Assembly (NCBI GenBank): GCA_038211295.1 | Contig: JBBQVS010000069.1 | Coordinates: 1 to 22,312, forward strand | Length of the DNA stretch: 22,312 nucleotides | From: JBBQVS01 sp038211295 | Lineage (GTDB): Bacteria; Chloroflexota; Ktedonobacteria; Ktedonobacterales; Ktedonobacteraceae | Reading direction: 5' to 3' | Part shown: positions 1-7,536 of the stretch, one piece after another | Layout of the letters: each line of letters begins with the position of its first letter | Position numbering within the stretch: the stretch's first letter is position 1 | Position numbers and translations under genes: made by a program | Notes under the pieces: generated by a model | Seen by the model: only the letters and a program-made list of their open reading frames with translations | What the model was told of the DNA's origin: nothing | Database searches by the model: none

Positions 1-150
1 ACGCTTGACAAAAACGGGGTGAATACGAGCGTGCTGGGCAATCGTCTCGCAACTGGCGTTGTAGCACTGGCGAAACTGCTTGAACGTTGGGCGCACATCT
101 GACCCTGATGGTAACTTGTGTATTTTTTCTGTAGATTCCTCGTCTAACAT
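1..150 (-). CDS. Partial helix-turn-helix-like protein, N-terminus only
   Basis: Reading the minus strand from an ATG at 150-148, 50 codons stay open to the window edge, so only the N-terminus is visible. A ribosome-binding site AGAGGA lies at 162-157, six bases before the start. The residues around 33-50 (SCETIAQHARIHPVFVKR) follow the spacing of an XRE-type helix-turn-helix, with Ala-Gln-His in the first helix and a Val-Phe-Val-Lys-Arg recognition helix. The gene is divergent from the XRE/TPR regulator at 338 and shares the 187-nt spacer with it. A DNA-binding role is inferred from this short segment only. The opposite strand is also open over 1-102 but has no start in the window and is probably a shadow. 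Confidence 0.6.
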   Translation of the reverse strand, partial: MLDEESTEKIHKLPSGSDVRPTFKQFRQCYNASCETIAQHARIHPVFVKR

Positions 151-240
151 ATTTTATCCTCTACTATTGTAGTATATTAAGTATCTTACCCTCAGTGAGT
201 GTAACAGCAGCAAACGAACTTACTCCTACGTTTCAAAAAA

Positions 241-260
241 TACGAACTAACAAGTTCGTA
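241..260. promoter_or_regulatory. 8-bp-arm inverted repeat between divergent HTH genes
   Basis: TACGAACT-AACA-AGTTCGTA is a perfect palindrome with a 4-nt centre. It lies just upstream of the likely -35 of the gene at 338 and within the spacer of the divergent gene at 150. There is no T-tract, so an operator is more likely than a terminator. The bound protein is unknown; either flanking HTH protein is a candidate. Confidence 0.45.
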
Positions 261-276
261 ATATGTAAAAAGTGTG

Positions 277-306
277 TTAGACAGGAAGAGCCTGATTGGG
301 TATACT
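277..306 (+). promoter_or_regulatory. Candidate promoter of the XRE/TPR regulator gene
   Basis: TTAGAC at 277-282 and TATACT at 301-306 are separated by 18 bp. The -10 ends 31 nt before the ATG at 338, which has a purine-rich AAGGGGGG ribosome-binding stretch ahead of it. The palindrome at 241-260 ends 16 bp before the -35. Confidence 0.5.
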
Positions 307-337
307 TTAACTAGGAGACGAGCAAGGGGGGAAACCG

Positions 338-1597
338 ATGGTTGAACGGCGATATTGGGGAGAGCATAACCAATACGGGCCTTTTTCTCAAGCAGAAGAT
401 GGCTGGCCTCACGCTGGTGAGGTTGTTCGTTACTATCGCAAGCAGAAAAGGATGAGTACACGGCAACTAGCCCTCAACTACGGTGAAATATTCGGACAAC
501 AATTAGTTAGCGAAAGGTGGATACAAAAAATGGAAAAAGAGAATATGGTGCCTCAAGACAACAGCAAACGCCGAGCCTTAGCAAGTTTGCTTAGTATCCC
601 GCCTGTTCTGTTAGGACTTGGTTCTCTCTCTGAACTGCTTCCCAAAGATGCTTTAGCCAAAAGTTCTGTAGGAACGCCAAAGCGAGTAAGTGTTGATAAC
701 GAGATCATCGCTTCCTATAATAAATTTCTTAATTTGTACTGGGCGTTAGACTATAGTAGCACGGCGCAACACTCGATCAATGATATTGAGAAGATGATAG
801 CTCATCTTAATGCGCTTGCCCCTTTGGTGACTGGGCCAACGCAAATACAAGTGTTTGAACTTCTTTGTGGCTTTCACCCGCTTGTCTCAACTATCTTTGC
901 TGACCTCTGTCAGTATGACAAAGCATTCGATCATGCCAACTTTAGCGTGCAACTCGCGGATAACATGGGCAACAACAAGCTTCGCTCCGTCTCGTTATAC
1001 CAGCGTGGCTTTGTAAGTTTTGAATGGGGGAAGCGCACAAATAATCAGCAACGTATCGCGGCATCCATTGCCGACTTTCAGGTCGCCCTACCGCTCTCGG
1101 TTCCAAAACTTGAAGCCGCTATCTTGCTCGATCTCGCAATTTCTTATGCTGTAAATAAACAAGGGCGTGCATCTGATAACGCCCTCAACAAGGCAAGTGC
1201 GCTTATCGAGCGTGGCAATTTTGCGGATGGCAGCTTCATTGATACATTTATCAACTTAAACAAAGGACGATATAATCTTGGGGTAGCGGCTGTACTCATC
1301 GCACTCAAACAATACGATGATGCGGCAGATGCACTATTTGAAGCTCGTGATGGAGTAGGTCAGGAGCAAACACGCCGTCATGCATGGATGGACGGGCTTG
1401 AAGCAAAAATCTACTATGGTCAGCGCAACTACGCCCTTGCCGTTCAGTCTGCAACCCAGGCACTCAAGACATGCAAGGGTATTAACAGTCAAGTTAATAT
1501 TGACCTTGTGCGTACTCTATACTCGCAGTTGCTTACAACGAATTATGCAAACTCTCAACCAATGCGCGAACTTGGGGCTGCTCTGATTCTTCCTTAA
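338..1597 (+). CDS. XRE-family HTH regulator with TPR-like C-terminal domain
   Basis: 419 residues. Residues ~25-90 form an XRE-like helix-turn-helix, with VVRYYRKQKRMSTRQLA as the first helices and SERWIQKMEKE as the recognition region. The rest (about 115-410) is helical and rich in Ala, Leu and Tyr, with repeats spaced like TPR units (for example YDKAFDHANFSVQLADNMG and YDDAADALFEARDGVG). Proteins of this build usually bind DNA at the N-terminus and a peptide or partner protein through the TPR region; target and ligand are unknown here. The start has a good Shine-Dalgarno (AAGGGGGGAAA) and a candidate promoter at 277-306. It is divergent from the partial HTH gene and convergent with the ACAD at 1714, from which a long hairpin separates it. 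Confidence 0.8.
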   Translation: MVERRYWGEHNQYGPFSQAEDGWPHAGEVVRYYRKQKRMSTRQLALNYGEIFGQQLVSERWIQKMEKENMVPQDNSKRRALASLLSIPPVLLGLGSLSELLPKDALAKSSVGTPKRVSVDNEIIASYNKFLNLYWALDYSSTAQHSINDIEKMIAHLNALAPLVTGPTQIQVFELLCGFHPLVSTIFADLCQYDKAFDHANFSVQLADNMGNNKLRSVSLYQRGFVSFEWGKRTNNQQRIAASIADFQVALPLSVPKLEAAILLDLAISYAVNKQGRASDNALNKASALIERGNFADGSFIDTFINLNKGRYNLGVAAVLIALKQYDDAADALFEARDGVGQEQTRRHAWMDGLEAKIYYGQRNYALAVQSATQALKTCKGINSQVNIDLVRTLYSQLLTTNYANSQPMRELGAALILP

Positions 1598-1637
1598 CAC
1601 TACAAAAAGGGAAACCTTTTGCTGCTTCTATCAAAAG

Positions 1638-1704
1638 CGTAGAAGTTCCCTACTTAGCTAGCCTTGTGAGAGCTGCAAGGCTAGCTAAGTAGGGAACTTC
1701 TACG
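1638..1704. terminator. 29-bp perfect hairpin between convergent genes (likely bidirectional terminator)
   Basis: Arms 1638-1666 and 1676-1704 are exact reverse complements (29 of 29) with a 9-nt loop TGAGAGCTG. The element lies between the stop of the regulator at 1597 and the stop of the convergent ACAD at 1714. It has no U-tract on either side, so classical intrinsic termination is not assured. It may block both transcripts or protect 3' ends. Confidence 0.65.
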
Positions 1705-1713
1705 GTTGTCTCC

Positions 1714-2901
1714 CTACTTCTCTTCCAGTGCCTGCTTACCGATAAGCGCGATGGCGGCATCATCGAGCGGAGGATGCTGGAGGCCGGCGCGTACATCACG
1801 ATAGTAGCGTTGTAATGGAAGCGTCATTGAGAGACTGGCGGCACCGACGAGGCGCATGGCGATATCGACAATCTCAATGGCGGAGTTGCTCACGAGATAT
1901 TTCGCGGCGGCGAACTGGCTCGCGGGGATGCTGTCGGGTGCCGCGCTGAACTGCTCGGCGATACCGTACAGCACGGAGCGACTTTGTAGTAACGCAAGCT
2001 CCATCTTCGCGGCTTTCTCCTGAATATGCGGCACGCTGGCGATTGGCTTGTCGAGCGAGTTCGGCTTGCGTTTGCGTGCGAACGCGAGGGCGTCGTTGCG
2101 AGCCGCCGTCGCGATGCCAAGGTAGACGGCGGTTGTGGGAAAGCTCCACGCCGCCTGATGTGCCTGCGTCGCCGGATTGACGGGAAGCTGCGCGTCGATG
2201 TACGCGTCATCTTCCACACGCACGTTTTCGAGTAGAAGGTCATTGCTGCCACTGCCACGCATCCCCAGCGAGTTCCACGTATCTTTTACATGCAAGCCCG
2301 ACGCAGTGCGTGGAATCAGAAAAGAGCCGCGATCAGTGCCGAGCGCGGGCAGGTTCGTCGTGTCTTCGATGCTACACGTCACAATAAAGAGCGAGAGAAC
2401 AGGGCTACCCGTCGTAAACGTTTTGCGTCCACTGATGAGCCACGACCCGTCATCTTGCCGCCGCGCCGTTGTAGTGGGCTTACCGCCACGACTGGGGCTA
2501 CCTGTCGCGGGTTCACTCGCGGCGGCGTTGATAATCGCGCCATCGTGTACAACTGCGTGACAGAGTCGCTCAAAAAAGGCGTTATGCCCGACCACATTCT
2601 CGCCCTGCTTCGCGATATGGGAAAGATGCATACTCATGACCAGGCCAGTCGCGCCATCGCCCTGCGAGAGTTGTTGCTGCGCCAGCGTGACTTCGAGCAG
2701 GTTGGCACCCCACCCGCCAAAGTCGCGCGGCACCGTGAGAGTGAGGTAGCCAGAGTCGCGCAAGTCTTTATAGTTATCGGCAAGAAAGGGACTTGACCAC
2801 TCACTCTGATTAGCACGTTTGGCGAAGGTAGTAGCCAGCTCGCTTGCCATACCAAGTATTTTTTTCTGTCGTTCGGTTGTCGGGTATGCGGGAAAAGCCA
2901 T
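1714..2901 (-). CDS. Acyl-CoA dehydrogenase-like flavoprotein (YdbM-like)
   Basis: 395 residues, the usual ACAD length. It has an N-terminal helical domain, a middle beta domain with ASEPATGSPSRGG (~128-140) and WNSLGMRGSGSNDLLLENVRV (~209-229), and a C-terminal helical domain ending RYYRDVRAGLQHPPLDD. These indicate an FAD-dependent enzyme acting on an acyl-CoA. The ending resembles the Bacillus YdbM / DszC-related branch. It lacks the YEGT-type motif that holds the catalytic Glu in many ACADs, so ordinary alpha,beta-dehydrogenation is uncertain. It is the last gene of the operon starting at 6022, 59 nt after the phosphotransferase. ACAD family membership is clear; the substrate is not. Confidence 0.85.
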   Translation of the reverse strand: MAFPAYPTTERQKKILGMASELATTFAKRANQSEWSSPFLADNYKDLRDSGYLTLTVPRDFGGWGANLLEVTLAQQQLSQGDGATGLVMSMHLSHIAKQGENVVGHNAFFERLCHAVVHDGAIINAAASEPATGSPSRGGKPTTTARRQDDGSWLISGRKTFTTGSPVLSLFIVTCSIEDTTNLPALGTDRGSFLIPRTASGLHVKDTWNSLGMRGSGSNDLLLENVRVEDDAYIDAQLPVNPATQAHQAAWSFPTTAVYLGIATAARNDALAFARKRKPNSLDKPIASVPHIQEKAAKMELALLQSRSVLYGIAEQFSAAPDSIPASQFAAAKYLVSNSAIEIVDIAMRLVGAASLSMTLPLQRYYRDVRAGLQHPPLDDAAIALIGKQALEEK

Positions 2902-2960
2902 GAGTTATTTGTTCCTTCTATGGAATATAGAGAAGATACACAAGCGTGTACTTACATCTA

Positions 2961-4025
2961 TCATACGTTATTGTGTTCAGTCAGGTACGCAGCGTGTGAC
3001 ACCAGCGTATACACACGCGTCTTGAACGCCTCGAAACGCGCATCCTGCGTCTGTCCATGTTTCCAGCGTGCGTAAATCTGTTGCAGAATTACCGCGAGTT
3101 TGAAGTACGCGAAGGCCATATAGAACTGCATCGAAGAGATATCGCGCCCGCTCTTGCGTGCATACGCCTCGATAAATTGTTCGCGCGTCAGAAAGCCGGG
3201 TGTAGTTGTCACCGTTGGTAAGACCGCCCGCATATCTTCGGAATCATCAGGTTGAATCCAGTAGCACAACGACACGGCAAGATCGAAAAGCGGGTCGCCA
3301 ATCGTCGCCATTTCCCAATCCAGCACCGCCGTAGCCTTCGTGATATCCTCAAGACTGAAAAGCATATTGTTCAGCTTGAAATCGTTGTGAATAAGCGTGG
3401 GGGCGGGACTCTGCGGTATGTTATTCACAAGCCAGCGTGTCAGCGACTCGACCTGCGGTATTTCGTCCGTTTTCGCTCGCGTGTAGCGTTCAATCCATCC
3501 CTTAACCTGCCGTTCAAGAAAGCCTTCAGGATGCCCCAAACTACTCAAGCCTGCCGCCTGCCAGTCGATACCGTGAATCTGTACCAGCGTGTCAACCGTC
3601 GTCAGCGAGATACCTCGTCCAAGCTCCTCACTCGGCGTCACGTCGGGCGGAAACGCATCGTTCAGCACGAAGCCGCGCTTGCGTTCCATTACATAGAATG
3701 GCACGTCCATGATGCTTGTATCGTTACAGAAAACATACGGTCTGGGTGCGAGCGAAAAAACTGTATACACCTTTTTTAATAGTCCTGACTCGCGTTCCAT
3801 GTCGTGAGCCTTCGGTGGCACTGGCCCAAAAGGAGGACGACGCAGTACACCTTCCCATCCCCCTACTTGTAATAAGTAGGTGAGATTGGACGCACCAGAG
3901 GGGAACTGACGTACTTGCAATGTCCCCGTGTCCAGTCCCGCGATATGCTCACGCAGATACTGCTCTATGTTTGGCAGATCAAAGCTTTCGCCGTGACGAA
4001 CCGCGATTGTTTCCTCAACAGACAT
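2961..4025 (-). CDS. APH/choline-kinase-fold phosphotransferase (ACAD10/11 N-domain or LvaA-like)
   Basis: 354 residues with the aminoglycoside-phosphotransferase-type kinase fold. Residues 41-52 (FPSGASNLTYLL) form the nucleotide loop, HNDFKLNN at 213-220 is the catalytic loop with Asp215, and DWEMATIGDPLFD at 236-248 is the metal-binding motif. This subfamily includes the kinase half of human ACAD10/ACAD11 and LvaA of Pseudomonas, which phosphorylate 4-hydroxyacyl-CoAs. Antibiotic resistance is therefore not the expected role. It starts 2 nt after the ligase stop and is followed by an ACAD, which supports an acyl-CoA substrate. The exact substrate is inferred from context. Confidence 0.85.
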   Translation of the reverse strand: MSVEETIAVRHGESFDLPNIEQYLREHIAGLDTGTLQVRQFPSGASNLTYLLQVGGWEGVLRRPPFGPVPPKAHDMERESGLLKKVYTVFSLAPRPYVFCNDTSIMDVPFYVMERKRGFVLNDAFPPDVTPSEELGRGISLTTVDTLVQIHGIDWQAAGLSSLGHPEGFLERQVKGWIERYTRAKTDEIPQVESLTRWLVNNIPQSPAPTLIHNDFKLNNMLFSLEDITKATAVLDWEMATIGDPLFDLAVSLCYWIQPDDSEDMRAVLPTVTTTPGFLTREQFIEAYARKSGRDISSMQFYMAFAYFKLAVILQQIYARWKHGQTQDARFEAFKTRVYTLVSHAAYLTEHNNV

Positions 4026-4027
4026 GC

Positions 4028-6022
4028 TTATTTCCCTTCTCTGGCTAGCAGCTTCTCCTGCGCCAATGTAATAAAGTAGTGCAGTGACTGTGGGTTAGCC
4101 ATCGCGTCAACGCTAATCGCTTTCTCGACAGGCATTCCAAGCAGTAGTTTTTTGACGGGAACTTCCAGCTTTTTACCACTGAGAGTGCGGGGAACTTCAC
4201 GAATTGCGAGTATTTCGTCGGGAACGTGATGTGGCGAGACGCGTTGCCGCAGTTGTGCTTTGATGCGTCCACGTAACGCCTCGTCCAGTGGCACACCGTC
4301 GCCCATCACCACAAAAAGCGGCATGTAGTAGTTGCCGCCCACGAGTTCAATACCGACAATCAAGCTATCCACTATTTCGGGGAAGCCTTCAACGACGCGG
4401 TATATTTCGCTGCTGCCCATCCTTATGCCCATACGGTTAATTGTGGAGTCGGAACGTCCATAGATTACCGCGCTTCCGGTGGGCGTAATCCGAATCCAGT
4501 CGCCGTGCCGCCAGATACCCGCGTACATCTCGAAGTAGCTTTCAAGGTAGCGTTTGTTGTCGGGATCGTTCCAGAAGAAAAGCGGCATGGAAGGCATGGG
4601 TTGCGTAATCACGAGTTCCCCGACCTCATTGTGTAGTGCCTGCCCCTGCTCGTCAAACGCCTCAACCTTCGCCCCCAGGCCGCGACATTGTATCTCACCT
4701 TCGTATACAGGTAGGAGTATAGAACCGCCCACGAAGCCAGAGCAGACGTCCGTCCCACCACTCATCGAGGCGAGCCATACGTCGGACTTGACGCTCTCGT
4801 AAATCCACGCGAAGGCTTCGGGTGGAAGTGGCGAACCTGTCGAGCCGATTTGCTGTATCTTGCTCAGGTCGTATGTTCTGGCGGGTGCGATATCGGCTTT
4901 CATACACGCGGTGATGTAGCCCGCGCTGGTGCCAAATAGCGTCATACCTGTGTCTTGTGCGAACTGCCATAGCGTCCCCATGTCGGGATAGGCGGGGCTT
5001 CCATCGTAAAGCAGGATGGTGGCACCCACCAGTAGGCCGCCGATCAACAGGTTCCACATCATCCATCCGGTTGTGGTAAACCAGAAGAACCTGTCTTCGT
5101 CCTTCAAATTCAGTTCCAGTGAGACATTTTTGAGATGTTCCAGCAGAATACCGCCATGTCCCTGCACAATCGCTTTTGGCAGGCCCGTAGTGCCAGAGGA
5201 GTAGAGTACCCAGAGCGGATGCGCGAACGGCACCTGCTCAAATATGAGTTCCGAGGGATGCGCGATTGCCTCGTGCCATGCGAGCGTATTGGCAAGCGTG
5301 ATGAGTTCAGTATCGCCAAAGAGATAAGGAAACAACACCGTTTTTTGTACCGTTGGCAAGGCCGCTTGCAGTTCCGCAACAATCGCGCGACGGTCAAATG
5401 TTTTTCCGCCATATTGGTAGCCATCGACGGCGAAAAGCACCTTCGGCTCGATCTGCTGAAAACGTTCAACCACACTACTCACGCCAAAATCGGGCGAGCA
5501 GCTTGACCAGATAGCACCGATGCTCGCGCAGGCCAGAAACGCCATCAGGGTTTCGGGAATATTCGGCATGTATGCCACAACTCTATCGCCACGCTGGACG
5601 CCCAGCGAACGCAGAGTGTGCGCGGTAGCACTTACAGTTGTTGTCAGCTCGTGCCATGAAACGGTTCGGAGCGCGTGCCGTTCTGAGCGGAAGAGGAGCG
5701 CGGGACGGTCAGATGTAGCATTGCGAAAGACATGTTGTGCATAGTTTAGTTCGGCTCCCACGAACCACTCAGCACCCGGCATCTTACGCTGTGCAAGCAC
5801 CGATGTATAGGGTTTGGATGCCTGAATAGAGAAATAGTCCCAGAGCGAGGCCCAGAAATCTTCGAGATGGTCGGTTGACCATTGCCACAGTTCGTCACGC
5901 GTCGTCAGGTGTAGCCCCCGCTGTTCCGCGAGCCAACGCATATACACGGTTGTAGTCGCTTGCTGACGCATGGCCTCAGTTGGCTCCCACAGGGGGGTAC
6001 GATCTCCTCGTAGAGTCGTCAT
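4028..6022 (-). CDS. Acetoacetate-CoA ligase (acetoacetyl-CoA synthetase family)
   Basis: 664 residues, matching the family's usual ~650-670. It is an ANL-superfamily AMP-forming enzyme: ATP plus acid plus CoA gives acyl-CoA plus AMP plus PPi. The P-loop YSSGTTGLPKA is at 274-284. The segments FFWFTTTGWMMWN and GSTGSPLPPEAFAW are typical of acetoacetyl-CoA synthetases. WRHGDWI carries the ribose-binding Asp, and the C-terminal lysine is in PRTLSGKK near residue 617. An N-terminal ACS-type extension is present. It is first in a minus-strand operon with an APH kinase and an ACAD. Shine-Dalgarno AAGGAGA at 6035-6029 fixes the ATG. Related ligases accept other short acids, so the substrate could be a 4-hydroxy or keto acid instead of acetoacetate. 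Confidence 0.9.
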   Translation of the reverse strand: MTTLRGDRTPLWEPTEAMRQQATTTVYMRWLAEQRGLHLTTRDELWQWSTDHLEDFWASLWDYFSIQASKPYTSVLAQRKMPGAEWFVGAELNYAQHVFRNATSDRPALLFRSERHALRTVSWHELTTTVSATAHTLRSLGVQRGDRVVAYMPNIPETLMAFLACASIGAIWSSCSPDFGVSSVVERFQQIEPKVLFAVDGYQYGGKTFDRRAIVAELQAALPTVQKTVLFPYLFGDTELITLANTLAWHEAIAHPSELIFEQVPFAHPLWVLYSSGTTGLPKAIVQGHGGILLEHLKNVSLELNLKDEDRFFWFTTTGWMMWNLLIGGLLVGATILLYDGSPAYPDMGTLWQFAQDTGMTLFGTSAGYITACMKADIAPARTYDLSKIQQIGSTGSPLPPEAFAWIYESVKSDVWLASMSGGTDVCSGFVGGSILLPVYEGEIQCRGLGAKVEAFDEQGQALHNEVGELVITQPMPSMPLFFWNDPDNKRYLESYFEMYAGIWRHGDWIRITPTGSAVIYGRSDSTINRMGIRMGSSEIYRVVEGFPEIVDSLIVGIELVGGNYYMPLFVVMGDGVPLDEALRGRIKAQLRQRVSPHHVPDEILAIREVPRTLSGKKLEVPVKKLLLGMPVEKAISVDAMANPQSLHYFITLAQEKLLAREGK

Positions 6023-6061
6023 TCGCCGTCTCCTTCACAGACTATAAAAAGTGTTTCCCTT

Positions 6062-6095
6062 ATTATATCCGCTCTCCAACTTTTTGTGACACAAA
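6062..6095 (-). promoter_or_regulatory. Candidate promoter of the ligase operon with palindrome over the -35
   Basis: On the minus strand, GTCACA (6090-6085) and a perfect TATAAT (6067-6062) are spaced by 17 bp, about 40 nt before the ATG at 6022. The plus-strand sequence TTTGTG-A-CACAAA at 6083-6095 is a perfect 6-bp-arm dyad that covers the -35. A repressor bound there would shut the operon. Confidence 0.5.
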
Positions 6096-6206
6096 GAAAG
6101 AGGCGTACCAAATATACTCACATAGTGCTCGAAAATCATCCTTATTATACATAGTTGTATACTTGTATATCTTACCTTGTAATACACCCCAATTTTTAGT
6201 AATATA

Positions 6207-6220
6207 AGAAATATATTTCT
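6207..6220. promoter_or_regulatory. 14-bp AT-rich palindrome in the divergent spacer
   Basis: AGAAATATATTTCT is a perfect palindrome in the 329-nt spacer between the ligase operon and the methyltransferase start at 6352. The rest of the spacer is AT-rich, and I see no convincing promoter for the methyltransferase. It may be an operator or chance in AT-rich DNA. Confidence 0.25.
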
Positions 6221-6351
6221 CAAATTCTGTTTGCAGAAAGCACATACTGTTCTCTGTATTTTATTGAGGTGTAACTACAGCTATTGAAAGTATAAGCAAA
6301 ATTATCACCGTGTACTCTGTTCTTACAAATAAGGAAAGTAGTAATATCGGC

Positions 6352-7269
6352 ATGAAATGGTTTCCATGGCTACAAAGAGGCAGTTCAAGAGGCAGTTCAA
6401 GAGGCAGTTCAGCACAGGACAGACGTGAGCAAGCTCAAAACAATGAGTTTCTGTGGTCGAAAGAACGGCAAGTTACCAGTGAGACACTGTATATGTTGCC
6501 GCACGATACAAACGAAATCAATCGGCTAGATTTTCAGCATTTTATGCTGCGGTACGCACTACAACGGAATTATATTGCCCCTGTTACCGACCCTAAAAGT
6601 ATTCTTGACGTTGGGTGTGGCACAGGTCGTTGGGCGCACGAAATGGCGACAGCATTTCCACGCGCGAAAGTCTTTGGTCTGGATGTTACTGCCGGACACG
6701 AGAACGGACAGAGTACCGTTCCCACGAACTACCGATTTGTCGTGGGGAATGTTCTCGAAGAGTTGCCATTTCCCGATACGACATTTGACTTTGTGCATCA
6801 ACGCTTCTTGCATATGGCATTACCTGCCGATAGATGGAGTGGGGCGGTGCAGGAGCTTGTACGCGTTACCCGCTCTGAGGGGTGGGTTGAGCTGGTCGAG
6901 TCAGACCTGATTATTCACAATGCCGGCTCGGCCATGAAGCAATTGACCGAATGGAGCTTTACGATTGGGCAAAAGCGGGGCATCGACCCGCGCACCTCTA
7001 CAAATATTGGAAATTTCCTCTCTGCCGCCGGACTCACGAATATTCAAACGTACCGCATAGACTTACCACTTGGTGCCTGGGGTGGACGCCTAGGTACAAT
7101 GGCGGCAACTGACATATTTTCTTATAATCGGGCAATCAAACCAGTAATCCTGAGAAGCTTCAAAGTGTCCTCGACAGAATATGATACATTATCAGAGAAA
7201 ATGCAAAAAGAATGGGAAAGTAACCAGAGCTATTTTTCTTTGTACCTTGCATGTGGCCAAAAACTATAA
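6352..7269 (+). CDS. Class I SAM-dependent methyltransferase
   Basis: 305 residues from ATG 6352. The SAM-binding motif I, ILDVGCGTGRWAHE, is near residues 84-97, followed by an acidic strand end (FGLDV) and the post-motif NVLEELPFPDTTFDFVHQRFLHM. This is the Methyltransf_25/11-type fold; the methyl acceptor cannot be told. An in-frame GTG at 6310 would add 14 residues but has no ribosome-binding site, whereas AAGGAAAG at 6331-6338 precedes ATG 6352, at a rather long 13-nt spacing. The N-terminus carries a short Arg-Gly-Ser-Ser repeat encoded by three 12-bp units. It is a single gene with no obvious operon partner. It is not evidently MenG/UbiE, since it is not in the men operon. Confidence 0.85.
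   Translation: MKWFPWLQRGSSRGSSRGSSAQDRREQAQNNEFLWSKERQVTSETLYMLPHDTNEINRLDFQHFMLRYALQRNYIAPVTDPKSILDVGCGTGRWAHEMATAFPRAKVFGLDVTAGHENGQSTVPTNYRFVVGNVLEELPFPDTTFDFVHQRFLHMALPADRWSGAVQELVRVTRSEGWVELVESDLIIHNAGSAMKQLTEWSFTIGQKRGIDPRTSTNIGNFLSAAGLTNIQTYRIDLPLGAWGGRLGTMAATDIFSYNRAIKPVILRSFKVSSTEYDTLSEKMQKEWESNQSYFSLYLACGQKL
6376..6411 (+). repeat. 3 x 12-bp in-frame tandem repeat
   Basis: The unit AGAGGCAGTTCA occurs three times without mismatch at 6376-6387, 6388-6399 and 6400-6411. It encodes three RGSS units just before the methyltransferase domain. The 12-bp unit keeps the frame, so copy-number change would alter linker length only. Confidence 0.9.
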
Positions 7270-7536
7270 TAGCACGATACACTCATTTTTACGCCAGTAA
7301 AGAACTGTTGGATGCGAAAGAGGAATTGCAGGGCGCGAACGAGAAACTTATGTTGACTCATGAGTATAGTAGATATTGTACTTACTACTCACTATTAAAT
7401 CAAGAATATATTACTACGATAAAAACAACAATGGAATAATAGCCCCTGCGTCAGACGTTGTCTCAAGGGAGGTCTATTTTTCTCTTGCCCATTACACACA
7501 AATATTCTTGTTTATTCTGCTTTACAGGGAGCTTTT
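7270..7536. other. Intergenic spacer, no confident gene
   Basis: This 267-nt spacer separates the methyltransferase from the flavin oxidoreductase. It contains a 10-bp palindrome ACTCATGAGT at 7356-7365, and TTGACT at 7353 with a weak TATTGT 15 bp later. A 62-codon frame crosses it (7251-7439) with a coiled-coil-like stretch, but it has no start signal. A purine-rich AAGGGAGG near 7467 has no start codon at usual distance. Confidence 0.4.

Noticed and set aside
1..102. Open plus-strand frame of 33 codons ending at TGA 100-102
   Set aside because: It has no start in the window, whereas the overlapping minus-strand frame has an ATG, a well-placed ribosome-binding site and an HTH-like sequence. 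A real C-terminus of a gene to the left cannot be fully excluded.
2177..3779. Long plus-strand frames of 127-175 codons opposite the ACAD and kinase genes
   Set aside because: Their translations are rich in Arg, His, Ser and Cys with no motifs, typical of antisense shadows of the clear minus-strand genes.
2961..4025. APH-fold protein as an aminoglycoside resistance gene
   Set aside because: The LRRPP and DWEMATIGDPLFD sequence type and the acyl-CoA operon fit the ACAD10/11-LvaA branch instead.
6352..7269. Methyltransferase as the missing menaquinone methylase MenG/UbiE
   Set aside because: Only the generic SAM-binding motif is seen, and it is separated from the men operon by the old yellow enzyme gene and a promoter.
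7251..7439. 62-codon frame after the methyltransferase with a coiled-coil-like stretch
   Set aside because: It starts inside the methyltransferase end with no ribosome-binding site and matches no family I know. It could be a gene remnant.
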